Assembly (NCBI GenBank): GCA_032209605.1
Contig: JASFXZ010000054.1
Location: forward strand, 1,178,001 to 1,242,000
DNA length: 64,000 nucleotides
Origin: Mactromeris polynyma
Taxonomy: Eukaryota; Mollusca; Bivalvia; Venerida; Mactridae
Reading direction: 5' to 3'
The notes beneath the pieces were generated by a model, which was not told where the DNA came from, did not search any database, and saw only the letters and a list, made by a program, of their open reading frames with translations. The translations under genes and the position numbers were made by a program. Shown here one piece after another: positions 32,301 to 43,556 of the stretch; position 1 is the stretch's first letter, and every line of letters begins with the position of its first letter.

Positions 32301-34108
32301 GTATTATATTATTACTATTATTTTATAATGATATTTCTAGATATGATTGGCACATTTGTAGGGCATGGTTTAATAATTTACCATGTTAATCCTTTGACAC
32401 TTTTTGTTGAGTCCTTTCGCATCAATAAGATTTTATATGCAAAGGAAGAATTTCATGAACTTGGTGAGTTGACATGTGTGTGTGACAAAGTTTTGGATGT
32501 AAAAATTGTTGCCACTTGTATACACCTTGGAGAGGCTATTTGCCAGTTAGTACCATGTATGGAACAGCTTATGGTCACAAGTGCATAAATGAACAAAATT
32601 ATACTTGTCCAAAAGTTTCTTTCTTATGCAAATGTTATGTTACTGATACAAATGTTCATGTTAGGGACACAGCATTTGAGGTTAATGTCACAAAAGAAGA
32701 TAAAAACAGAAATACAAGTCAATAATAACATTGTGACAGATTGTTTCTCTATGTGCAAAATGTATACGCAAAACAGAATGGTTGCAGTTTTTATGTCCCA
32801 TTGAAAAGAGGAGGGTATAAAGTGTTACCCTTGTCCGAGTGTTATTGAGTGCCTGTGTACATTTGTGTCTTCTGAAAAGCCAATGTGTGTCTGCTCCATA
32901 ACCTTCGCATGCATTGTTGAATTTTGAAATAATTTAGTACAAGTGGTCACTGAAGTAAGACAATGTACCGCGTGCACAAACTTTGTTGGTATCTCCAAGC
33001 TCATGGTGGGCAACTGAACTTTGCCTGTTCTGCGATACAAACTGTTGCTGAGATAGTTGATTGTGTTCGCTCAATACCATTCTCGTGCATTGTTGGATTT
33101 CGAAATAATTGGGTACAAGTGATCACCAACCCAAGACGATGTGTCGCGACAGGCAACTGAACTTTGCTGTCTTTTGACTTAGGCTTATGTTCTTAGATTT
33201 GCAAGTGTATCACCATATATTATACTCTAGTCATGCACCATAGTGACCACCATGTAACTTTGACCTCAGAGTCAAATAGCTACTTAAGCAATGGTATTCC
33301 CTTGTCTGGGCCATGACTTTTTTGTCCTTTGTCATGTGTCACAATGAGGTGCTATTTTATACACTGTTGTCACTGTCATGTGTTCATGACCTTTGTCCTT
33401 GGGTCAACTTTATTGTCTTTTGACTTAGGCTTAGTGTTATCACCATGTATTAAAGGCTGGCTGTATACACTCTTCAAAATATGTTTACCACTGGAAACTC
33501 ACTTGTGTCTCATGTCTCTAAGCGGGGCATCCATGTCCTGTGGACACATTTCAAGTCTGTTAAATACTTGTACCTTTGACAATTTAAGCATGGTAGCTGA
33601 GTGAATAAAGTTATCACCGTAGTTAGGTCATTTTGAAATCTTTTAAAATCCGTATGAACTCTCTGAGGCTATAGATTTGGCCCTATCTTTTTGAAACTTG
33701 TTCAGATAGTTTGTGTTACTGAAATATCAAGTCTTTAAAATTAGGTAATCTGGGCTCAAAATCTAGGTCACTATGACATCCTTAGAAAATGTAAACACTA
33801 CAAAGGTCAGAATGTTTGTTTTAAAGAAGTTTAGATCACATCTCAAAGTATCTGTTTATTCATGCTTATTCATGCGAGCGATATAGGACATACCATGGCA
33901 CTCTTATTTATGGTTACCAGTAGTAACAACTTTTAAGACCAAAGTAAAAAATGTGATTGGATATGATTATTGCCTGCAATACAACTATGCCTTTTTGCTG
34001 GTAAACACATAGTCTTGCTATGTAAGTGGGGTTTAGACCTAATATGTAAAGCATTTAATTGTAGAGGACACTTTGTATCCTTATATTTATACATTCCTTT
34101 ATTTGCAG
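32301..34108. other. HECT-gene intron 2 with imperfect tandem repeat
   Basis: Bounded by GTATTA and TTTGCAG. At about 32905-33160 two copies of a roughly 170-bp unit occur (shared: GCATTGTTG, GAAATAATT, GGTACAAGTG, GGCAACTGAACTTTGC). A third partial copy follows near 33400. Otherwise unremarkable. Confidence 0.55.
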
Positions 34109-34286
34109 TTGATGAAAGCACATCCATTTCTGGTACACTTTCTAACTCCAGTTAGTACTGGTACAGTAACCTTAAAGATGGTGACACATTTACTTAAGCC
34201 AGATTTCTCTCCAGAAGGATCAAACCTAAGAGCTGTAGAGTCGCTGATGTATCAAAAATTTGTAAAATATTTAAGGGAAATAGCAG

Positions 34287-35100
34287 GTAATACACTGTTC
34301 ACTCAGGTGAAATTGCATTGTATGATTATAACCATTTTATAAGCCCATAGGGACACCTCGGCGTCTGTCCCTCTGTCTGTCCGTCCACTTTTAGCTGCCT
34401 GGTGAAGTTTGTCTGCGCTTCATCTCCAATGCTGCTGGTTGGATTTCTGCCAAACTTCATAGGATTGACCAGCATCTAGTTTAGTTGTGCATCCTTGTCA
34501 TTTTGTTGTGCTCACAATGTTTCACTGAGTTATGGCCCTTCAATGTTTTTATAGTATTTGCATGTGTCGTGCAAGCAATTTGAATTAATGCATATAATCT
34601 AATGAAATCAGTAAAAATGTTTATTGTGAATGCTTGCAAGCAATTTGAATAATTACCTATTTGGGCAATTGTGGCTAAAACAATTGCAAAGTTGATAAGC
34701 AAACAAAATTTCATACAATATTTGTTGCATAAGAAATTTGTAAGTAAAGAGTTTACAAGCTTTGCAAGTTTCTTTGATATTTGTTACTTATTACTTTCAG
34801 AGTTATTATTAACTTGACACTTTAAATGGAACATAAGCATGCAGTATTGAAGTTTGTAAACAATTGAAATTTCTTGGAAATTGTCTTTCATATACTGGTA
34901 CTGCCAAATTCAAAAGTATTTTTTCTTCTTTAAATCATAGCAAGTAACTGGGGAGACATATGTTTTTGTGTAAAAACAAACGTCTAGTTTCTCATAATTG
35001 TGTAGCAAGATTGTTCATGTCATTGTAACTCATTAAGAAACATGGCCATTAGAGATGCATTCATGTACAAAAAATCTATATATTACTGTTATATTTTCAG
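34287..35100. other. HECT-gene intron 3
   Basis: Contains a dispersed 'CTGTCCCTCTGTCTGTCCGT' segment (about 34360-34387), again a motif frequent in bivalve DNA. Ends at ATTTTCAG. Confidence 0.5.
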
Positions 35101-35360
35101 CTGGACGTCGTGGAGATCTGAATCTGGGAATGGTGTTGAGTTTTGTAACTGGAATGGACGAAGAGCCTCCCCTATGATTTGGAATAACACCATCTCTTTC
35201 CTTCATTGAAACTTTTTCAATGCTGCCAACAGCAAATACCTGTACAAACAGCCTTTTACTACCAGTACCTGGGAACAACAGCTCTTTCTCAGACGATGAC
35301 AGTGCACTTTTCAAACTTTATGATTACGCTTTCTGTAATACCTACTTTGGAATGGCATAA

Positions 35361-38269
35361 ATAGAAATTCTTACATGTATGGCCATTTAGATTTAAATGT
35401 TCTAAAGCAGTTGTGGAAAACTGTTGATGAAATAAATACTAGATGAGAATGACTTTTTATCACATAACTCTAAAATAAACTTTTTCCCATTAATACATAT
35501 TTGGGAAACATAAACAATCTATGTACATGTGGCTAAAGATTACTATTACTTTTACCAGGTTATTACAAATGGGAAAGTTTCATTATAAGTGGTAGGTTTA
35601 TTAAACAGTTGTGCTGATGCAATGTGATGAAGTTTGTTTGAACAATCAAATGCTACCCATTGATGGGAAGTGTTTTTTTAAAAATCAGAATGGTTTTCAG
35701 ATGGTTTAGCTTACTAGTGTACATATAACAAAGAGCTTATATTCTGTATACTTCTGCTTCTGTTATCACTAAACAGGAAGAATTTAGTATACAGTGAAAA
35801 TGCACTCTATGGCTGTAGATATTTTATTTGTTTTTCTAACCCCTTTCCCACTGAATGGTGGAAGAATATTGGTATATTTCTGTTCATCCAGAGCCATACC
35901 TTAGAAATGGCTGAGGTGATTTCATTCATTATTTGTAGATAAGTTGAGTACTTGCATGGCATTGTGTCTGTATGTTTGCTTTAAGGATCACATGAGTTAT
36001 ATCAGAGGCAAGGCCCTTTATTATTGTCTTTGGTGAATGTCTAAAATACTTCAGGGAATTATTCAATTTTGTTTTCATGTCACATCAAGCTTTTTATGTA
36101 TATGTGTGTTTGTTTAAAATTTTATTTGTATGAAAAAGTTGCATGTACATGTATGTATCTTGGTTACATTTGGTGCTCTTTTTGCAATGATAGTTGACAT
36201 TTATGTCATCTACATAGCATGGCATTTACTGGGATCACTCTGTCTTTTATTGTCTTTTGTTGTGTTCATTGCAATGTGTTAGTGTGTTGCATTTAAGAAC
36301 TAGGTCAAGAACACACTTTAGGATTCAACAGACATGGAATCCTACATATATGCACATAGTGTATAGATGGACCTATTCATACTATACTGTTATTTTATAC
36401 AACTTGGCACAAACATACGCCACATAGTAATTGAAGTTAGACACAGGCCACTACCCTAAGAGCCAATGTCAATATTACAGTATGTCACTTTACAGTGTCA
36501 ATATTAGTGAAGACGACTCTAACCGAATTTAGTCATCTTAACTTTTTGTGTTGCCTGCATGCTGTGCATTGTCAACCACAGTACATTTTCTATCCCTCTG
36601 TCTGTTAGTCCATCACACTTTCAGTTTATTGGTGTCAGCTTTAACTTTGTATCTGATGCAGTGGTCTTGCTCTAGTATGATATTGTACTCGACATGTTCT
36701 ATGACCCTGACCAATAAGTCAAGGACAGCCAGAAAAGGTCATGCTCAATGATAAATACTTTGACTTAATGACCAGGACTTTTTTCTGGTATGGTTAGCTT
36801 GTTTTAACTTTAGTAAGAAGTTGTATTTGACATGTGTTATGGTGTACACTAATTACCAAAAGGTCAAGGTTACCTAGGGAAGGTCAATGGCACACATTTG
36901 CTTTATATTACATGACTTTGCTGCAAAAGCAGAGATGAGTCGGTTTTAGCATGAAGTTTGAATTGAAGTCTATGTAAACCAGTAGGTAACACATTTTTCA
37001 GGGAATGCTCTTTGTCATGAAAAAAAATATTGATTACTCCCCTACTGGTGAAAAAATCTTCACCATAATGAGACTTTGTTGCCTGCAAGACCCCCGACCC
37101 TAGGTCAAGATCACTATTGGACTGTAACAAAATTTAACAGATAGGTAATTTTGTCTGGCTTAAAACTTCTTTACCAATAGGTATATTTTTTAATGAAGGG
37201 GTATAACTGTTTACTATAATAAGACAATGTTCTAGAGCAAGAGCCAGGCTTCTAGGTCAAAGACATGTATGGGACAATATTGTACCATTAGTATAATATG
37301 ATACACATGAATGATATGATGCATCTAGGTGTATACATTTTCCAAGTCTATAGTTGATGTTGAGGACTAGATGACTGGTTGGGGACTGTGTATTGTGACT
37401 CAATGTTTTGTTTACTTTTTTTAGAATATTATTGTTCGCACACAATGCTGACTCCATTAAATTAACCAGTTATTTGTATTTGACTAAACATTCCCTATAA
37501 ACCATGTTGGATGTATTTGTTGACAGTTTTTTTATTTTGAAAATTTGGCCAGATCATTGAGCCTTTAAGAATGGTTTTATTTTGAAATTTGAATATGATG
37601 GAACATTTATGTCTTGAAACAAATTTGTTTTGTAGTAATCAGTTAGATTCTCAATTTATTTTATGTGATTAAATAGATGCAAAAATGATGCCATAACATG
37701 GATAGAGGTTTAAATTTTAATATTCATCACTGTACTTATGTTGATGACAGCATCTGTTTGATTCAAATTCTGTTGTTTCATGATAAGTTTTAATAAAACT
37801 TGGAAAGAACAATTTCTTTTGACTTGGGTACCCATTTTAAGCATGCAGTATTTTGATATGCAGTTCACACAAAAATATAGCAGTAAATGCCAGCAGTGGT
37901 GTTAGTAAGTGACCACAAAGATGGCTAATCAGGTTTGGTATGTTGACTTTCTGCAATGTTTTACTATTTCTAGGTCAACGTTGTGGTAAGAGAAAAGAAC
38001 CTGAAACTTCAAAGCCTGGTTGCAATCTTAGTTCCAAATCCCCCAATATAAAACCAACCTCCTGTAAAGCATATCTGAATGTGGCATATGATGTTAAATA
38101 ATGCCCAACTCCTCACCCATTTTATAAGCTATATATGCAGGAAGTTTCAAACATTCCTGTTTCAAGATAAATCGTATAGAGCAGAAAAATCTTGGCTTAT
38201 TTGCTATGAAATTATACAAATGTCCCAGAACAATAGATTGAAATTGTAAACTGGTGTAATCATTTAAAG
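35361..38269. other. 2.9 kb between HECT and integrase genes
   Basis: No gene recognised. 36640-36900 and 37080-37260 have 'ggtcaaggt'-type dispersed repeats. The two genes converge here, so their 3' ends and polyadenylation signals must lie within it (AATAAA near 35430 and 37790). Confidence 0.5.
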
Positions 38270-39970
38270 TCAAATAGAATGTGTAATGCTACTTATGTGT
38301 CTCTGTATAACATCCACTGCTTTTAAGTAAATGTCTATACCATAGTTACTAGAAGACCAATTCCTTGGGCAGTTTCTGTTTAACTCTTGTTCGCACACAT
38401 TGCTTATTTGGAAGTCTGGTGGATATAGAGAAGGTCTTGTATCAACACTTTCAGGTGTATTTAAGTCTACGTTCCCTTCTACGCCATATATCCCCGAATA
38501 TGTATCTGCGAATGGAATCTCAACTGGGCATGTCATTGCTCCAGCAGTAAAGAGTCGTTGTGGAGAAGATCTGGCGGTTCGTAACCGATGTCTTGCCCAA
38601 GCCATCTTCCAAATCTGGAGTTTTTCATTAATTTTATCCATAAATACATAATGAAGAGCAGTGATGTGAGTCTCATTCAAAGGATCAAGAATTCTGTGAT
38701 CTTCCATGAAGTGGAACAAATCGTAATAAAAACAAAGAACCCCCTCATAAACATCTCTCCATAACCTTTCGATTCTTTGATTATGGGTACTTTTGCCTGC
38801 TATTATACTTCGCCTATTCATTCCTCGTGTTCGAATCATGTGCTCGGCAACTTTAATGTTTTCCATTCCCTGATCGGTTCGAACCCTCAAAGGTGTGCCA
38901 TACTTTTCAGTGCCATCCAAAAAGCATCGCAGAATTGTTTCAGCTTTATTATTATTTTCGCACTTCAAGAACACAATAAACCTACTGAATCCATCAATAC
39001 CCCCACATATTATAAAATGCCATCGTATAAGTTTGTGATTGGTATCCAAATGCCACAAATGATTTGGTGCTGTAACGTTGTAAACTCGCCTATGTAGCCT
39101 CCTACGAAGCCGTTCTGTAATGCCTAATTGATCAACGTCGTGTAAAACATCTCGTAATCTGGATCTGGTTACCTGTAAAATATAAATAGTCGTCTTGCAG
39201 TACATGTAAACCTTTCATTTCTGAAAACAGGTATGAGTTTCACTTGATAGCAAGATTAGCATGTTGAATAATATGTTAAGTGTAAAGTTGATATGAACAG
39301 TTATGTTGAATAATAATTCCAAATGTAAAGCTTACATGAACAGTTATGTTAGCGCAAATTGCATCTATTATATGGGTTGGTAAGTTGCTTTACCAAGTTT
39401 CATTCTATTTTGACAAATGTATAGGATGACTTGTCAATAATGCACAATAATAATTTGAATAAAATAGGCTTTCAGGTATACAACAAAAGAAGTTACCTTT
39501 ATTCCATGTTGATGCAGAATTTGTTTTATCATAGTTTCGCCTACTCTCGGGAATTCATCCGTCACACGCCTTACCTCTGCTCGGAGGCTATGGTAATCTA
39601 TGTCAGTGAATTCATACACAGAGAGATTAAACGTATTCATCCGTCTATAAATTGTTCTTTTCGATACGGACAACAACTTTGAAATTTCATTTATTTTGAA
39701 TCCTGATTCGATCAAAGTTTCAAGTGTGTCTTTTGAAATGCTATACTTCGGTTCATGTAAATTATATGGAAATGTCTTTCCCATTCCACCATATTTTATA
39801 CACTCAACTCGGAGCTGCATCATACCATTGCTATCATTTATCCCTAAATACTTCATTTCATGCATCGACAACTTGCATACAATGTCTGGAGTTATATTTT
39901 GCTTTTCAAATATTAAAATGCTCGAACCATAACCTAATTTGTTCAGAATTCTTTTCATTTCGGTACCCAT
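38270..39970 (-). CDS. rve-type integrase/transposase, two exons
   Basis: Exon 1 is 39970-39497 (ATG, MGTEMKRILNKLGYG, 158 codons) and exon 2 is 39172-38270, joined in phase 0 by AAAG|GTAACT and TTTTACAG. The 458-residue product has three parts. A SAM-like helical region (YGSSILIFEKQNITPDIVCK...LGIND) comes first. A helix-turn-helix follows (INEISKLLSVSKRTIYRRM). The integrase catalytic core carries LWHLDTNHKLIRWH (first Asp, about residue 200), VRTDQGMEN (second, about 258) and NQRIERLWRDV (Glu, about 292), with 34 residues between the last two. The C-terminal part has LDPLNETHITALHYVF, a family feature. It would insert the 15-kb element. All key residues are present and the frame is open, so it may be active. 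Both exons keep good splice sites. Confidence 0.82.
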
Positions 39971-40079
39971 TGTAAAATGTCAAAAATAACCCACCAGATT
40001 TGTAAGTGTCCGTCTTCAAACTATCCATTCATAACAGGAAGTGCCAATAGTTTGTGTGTGTACAGGTGCCAAATAAAGT

Positions 40080-41219
40080 TACATAATATAGTGAGGTTTT
40101 GGCATAAAGTAAGTATGGACATACCATGTACTGATGAATTTAATTTGTAAAAAGTATGCTGACAAAAAAACAATTACGTTATCAAATAAATTAATAAAGA
40201 AATCACAGAATGTAATGAAATATTGACACCACATAATGATGTACAGACAGAATACAATGAAATATTGACACGACATAATGATGTAAAGGCAGAATACAAT
40301 GAAATATTGACACCACATAATGATGTAAAGACACAATACAATGAATTATTTACACCACATAATGATGTAAAGACAGAATATAATGACATACTGACACCAC
40401 ATAATGATGTAAAGACAGAATATAATGACATACTGACACCACATAATGATGTAAAGACAGAATATAATGACATACTGACACCACAAAATGATGTAAAGAC
40501 AGAATATAATGACATACTGACACCACATAATGATGTAAAGACAGAATACAATGACATATTGACACGACATAATGATGTAGAGACAGAATACAATGAAATA
40601 TTTACACCACAAAATGATGTAAAGACAGAATATAATGACATACTGACACCACATAATGATGTAAAGACAGAATACAATGAAATATTGACACCACATAATT
40701 ATGTAAAGGTCGGATATAATGCTCTGCACGCAGAGTATAATGGTGTATATGCATAACGCAATGATGAAACCAGATAACATAATATTGTATAAGCATAGCA
40801 TAATGGTGACTTGACAAGATAAAACGACAAATACACATTTCGTAATGATAAATGGACCAGATAAAATGGCGAGTACACATGACATAAGGTTGTAAGCACG
40901 GAACGCTTAGGTATGCTGACATAAAACAATGCACAACTGACACAATATAATGAAGTATTGACACCACATAATGATGTAAAGACAGAATATAATGATATGT
41001 ACGCATAAAACACTGATGTATACACATAACATGATGATAAGAACACATAACATAACGATGTATACACATAACATAATGATGACTCGACAAGATGTAATAA
41101 CAAATACACATAAAGTAATCATGACTGTACACAGCGTAAAGCTGTGTGCACAGAACGTAATAACGAAAAGACAGAACAAAAAGAAAGTGTGCATAACGAG
41201 GCAGCAATGGCGTTCCATA
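40080..41219 (-). repeat. Right terminal repeat with 42-bp minisatellite
   Basis: Inverse of 26183-27180. The 42-bp array occupies about 40205-40700 here, with core CACCACATAATGATGTAAAG. A unit near 40950-40995 is isolated by degenerate sequence, so copy number and order differ between ends. Confidence 0.88.
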
Positions 41220-41225
41220 CAAGTA
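41220..41225. repeat. Target-site duplication of the 15-kb element, right
   Basis: CAAGTA; together with the following AGTG it preserves the GTAAGTG donor of the interrupted exon. Confidence 0.9.
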
Positions 41226-41599
41226 AGTGTGACTTTATGCTATTTGAACACTGTCGAATTTAGCATTGGTGGCAGCGGTGAATTTCAGCCCTTTATTTCC
41301 CCGACCAAAAGAACGCTGCCAAACTGTCCATTTCATTTTCGAATTAATCGTTTATGCTAGCTTGAAAACTGTAGAGTCGGGTGCTGTGGTTGGTGATTGT
41401 TATCGTCATTAATTTCATACGATTGCCTAGAGTAAATAAGAGCTGCAGTAGCTGTTTTGCATTAACATACGTTTTCAAAGCATGCACGTGCGAGAGGTAT
41501 TCCAAAACAACCAGTTTTCGACCAAAACCTATTTTCGATCGGTACCGGAAAATACCAAAAGCTAGGTCACCAGACAAAAATATTTGCTACGCACGCACA
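41226..41599. other. Flank between two large elements
   Basis: Probably the beginning of the intron that followed the exon at 26061. Nothing recognised in it. Confidence 0.4.
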
Positions 41600-41629
41600 T
41601 TTAAAAGTAAACATTTGATGTTGGGTTAA

Positions 41630-41825
41630 CGTTGTACCAATGTTGGAGTCCAACGTTTGATTAACGTTGGATTATGGTTGGATTTGAAAGTTTTTTAGAT
41701 GTCATACCCCAACGTTGGATCAACGTTGGAGTACAACCATAATCCAACGTTAATACAACCATAATCCAACGTTAATACAACCATAATCCAACCTTTACCC
41801 AACATTAATCCAACCATAACTAGTA
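41630..41825. repeat. AACGTTGG terminal repeats, left
   Basis: About ten copies of (T)CCAACGTT or its inverse, spaced 15-25 bp, including two direct copies of ATAATCCAACGTTAATACAACC. They alternate in orientation, so the region could fold. Confidence 0.75.
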
Positions 41826-42963
41826 CTACTATCTGCTACACATTTTTCCCGTAGGACCACTAGATACGTTTAGAGTATCTGAAAATGGTCAATAAATTAC
41901 ATAACTAGACATGACATCAATAAAATATTTATTTAATCTTTATTTTTCTATGGCATATGAAGAGTCAATATAAGAATTTAAAGTTTTCCTGAACAAAACA
42001 ATGGGTATTCTTATGCACATTTCATATAATTTTTAGTACAGTAATTATGGAATAAAATAATTTTATACATAACTAGAGCTATCCTTGAATGTGATTAATA
42101 GACCCAATCCCTGCTTTGTCACCGTAAACGAGGTTTGTTTTTGACACAAAAACTATGTTGGCGAAGCAAACAAAAGGGTATGGTATATCTATGAAACCTC
42201 TGGACCGCCCCTCATGATGAATAAATGTCTTGCACATTTTTTCCGTAGGGATCATGTGTACCAAGTTTCAATTGAATCAATGTGGAAGTAGATTGCGATG
42301 CAAACATTTCAACAGACGGACTGCCCAATGTATGATGACCCCAGGATATCCCCTCTCTTAGTTAGGCAAGGGAATAATTACATAACTATCAAAAATATGT
42401 AGAAATCTATATGAGAAAGCCCTCCCCTTTTTGCAAGTTCCTTACCATACAAGAAAGTAACAAGGGGGACTTTCACAAAATACTTAATACAAGATTTCTC
42501 AGGGCACCGTAATTGAAAAATAAGGTCAACAAAGAGGTCTTACATAAACATTTAAGTTTATAACATGTGATCCCAAATACATCAGAATTTCAGTGATACA
42601 TTTTATACCACTAAAAGAGTTTAACCACTAGTGCTTGGTTTGTAATCATAAACAAAGCATTATGATATAAAGATGAACAAGTTGTTTCAGTGTGCCTACA
42701 TCATACCTGTATAAAACTTGTTGATATAGCCTATAAACAAGCACTTTGACCGTTACAAAAATATTTTACAACCAGATGTTTAAAATTCACAAGCACTTAG
42801 CTGATGCAATAATTGACTCGTTCAAATTATTATCGTGACATTCTTTCATAAGTAAACTGTTGTCATTACTAATAAATGGTGGTTAGTTAACACAATTAGG
42901 TATAAAAAATATTTAATATTTGCAAAACAGAAAATAATTTGTTTATAACTGCATGTACATATC

Positions 42964-43036
42964 GAGGGTTCAGTGCAAGACTATACTAACTCTATATAAA
43001 TACATAGGAGTTAGCATAGTCTTGCGCTGAACCCTC
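42964..43036. repeat. Long hairpin, 29-bp arms
   Basis: Left arm starts GAGGGTTCAGTGCAAGACTA (42964) and the right arm ends TCTTGCGCTGAACCCTC (43036). Two mismatches, 15-bp loop. Either a tiny foldback MITE or an RNA hairpin. Confidence 0.85.
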
Positions 43037-43470
43037 CATATATAGTATATACAAAATTGATAATCCTGTTCAGATCAAAGGCACAAGTGAAACAAAAAAT
43101 GAACAACACCATGACATTCTCTGCATTATAATTTAGGCATTACATAAGAAAATAAACTTCAGGTACAAACCCAGATACTAAAATCAGCATATTAATCATT
43201 TACACATAATAACTAAATATATAGCTTAGCACTTTCTTGACCCAACCAAACATAAAACCCAAGAAGAAAAAGTGCATATGCTCATATATATTTTCCTGGA
43301 AAGAATTTTTACTCTTAACTCAACCAAATTAAGTCATGTATGTGGAACACAAAAAAACTAAAACTAAGCCAATGGCAATAAGATTGCATATATCTGTATC
43401 AATGAAAACAATCTATGTATGGTGTTATATGATAAACAAAATCTTACATTCCTGCTTTTTTTATATTGTT

Positions 43471-43556
43471 TTTATGAAACTCGTCGACTGAAACGAATAT
43501 GACGCTCGGCAAAGCCTCGCTTCATATTATTTCAGTCGACTTGTTTCATAAAAACG
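43471..43556. repeat. Long hairpin, 36-bp arms
   Basis: TTTATGAAACTCGTCGACTG pairs with CAGTCGACTTGTTTCATAAA across a short loop (TCGGCAAAGCC). It stands 30 bp past the stop codon of the DUF4806-like gene, so it would be in the 3' untranslated region of that transcript. Confidence 0.85.

Larger units (their letters stand above)
31050..35360 (+). pseudogene. HECT-like ubiquitin ligase exons, two lesions
   Basis: Four exons join in phase. 31050-31181 has QDFGGPRREF, then a frameshift near 31085, then TKYFEPLRDWVDPKEYQKVG. 32167-32300 reads ALSMLQNGKLPRIF...GIDSLGILQ. 34109-34286 reads LMKAHPFLVHFLTPVST...VKYLREIA. 35101-35360 reads GRRGDLNLGMVLSFVTGMDE, EPPL, an in-frame TGA (35175-35177), then FGITPSLSFIETFSMLPTAN and TCTNSLLLPVP to a stop at 35358-35360. 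The LPTANTC segment is the catalytic-cysteine motif of HECT E3 ligases, here downstream of the TGA. The layout resembles the G2E3-like HECT genes that are numerous in molluscs and fish. The N-terminal partner is probably the SAM exon at 27279. Two lesions suggest decay, or one real lesion plus an assembly error. Confidence 0.72.
26183..41219. mobile_element. 15-kb integrase element (IS3EU-like) with SAM/HECT gene
   Basis: The ends are TATGGAACGCCAT and its inverse, part of about 1.1-kb inverted terminal repeats, flanked by a perfect 6-bp duplication CAAGTA. The element is 15,037 bp. It contains a two-exon rve-type integrase gene near the right end (minus strand) and a SAM exon plus HECT-like exons in the left and middle (plus strand). 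As I remember the Repbase classification, the IS3EU superfamily has an IS3-like integrase, 6-bp duplications and ends starting TA; all three fit. Polintons also make 6-bp duplications but start with AG and need a polymerase. The integrase is open, so this copy may be young, although its HECT gene is broken. Confidence 0.75.

Noticed and set aside
35175..35177. TGA as a selenocysteine codon in the HECT gene
   Set aside because: The residue in relatives is glycine and HECT ligases are not known selenoproteins; I saw no SECIS element, though I could not run a search.
40079..41222. Long frames on both strands over the right minisatellite
   Set aside because: Same reason: unit length is a multiple of three and lacks stops. 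No splice, start or domain support.
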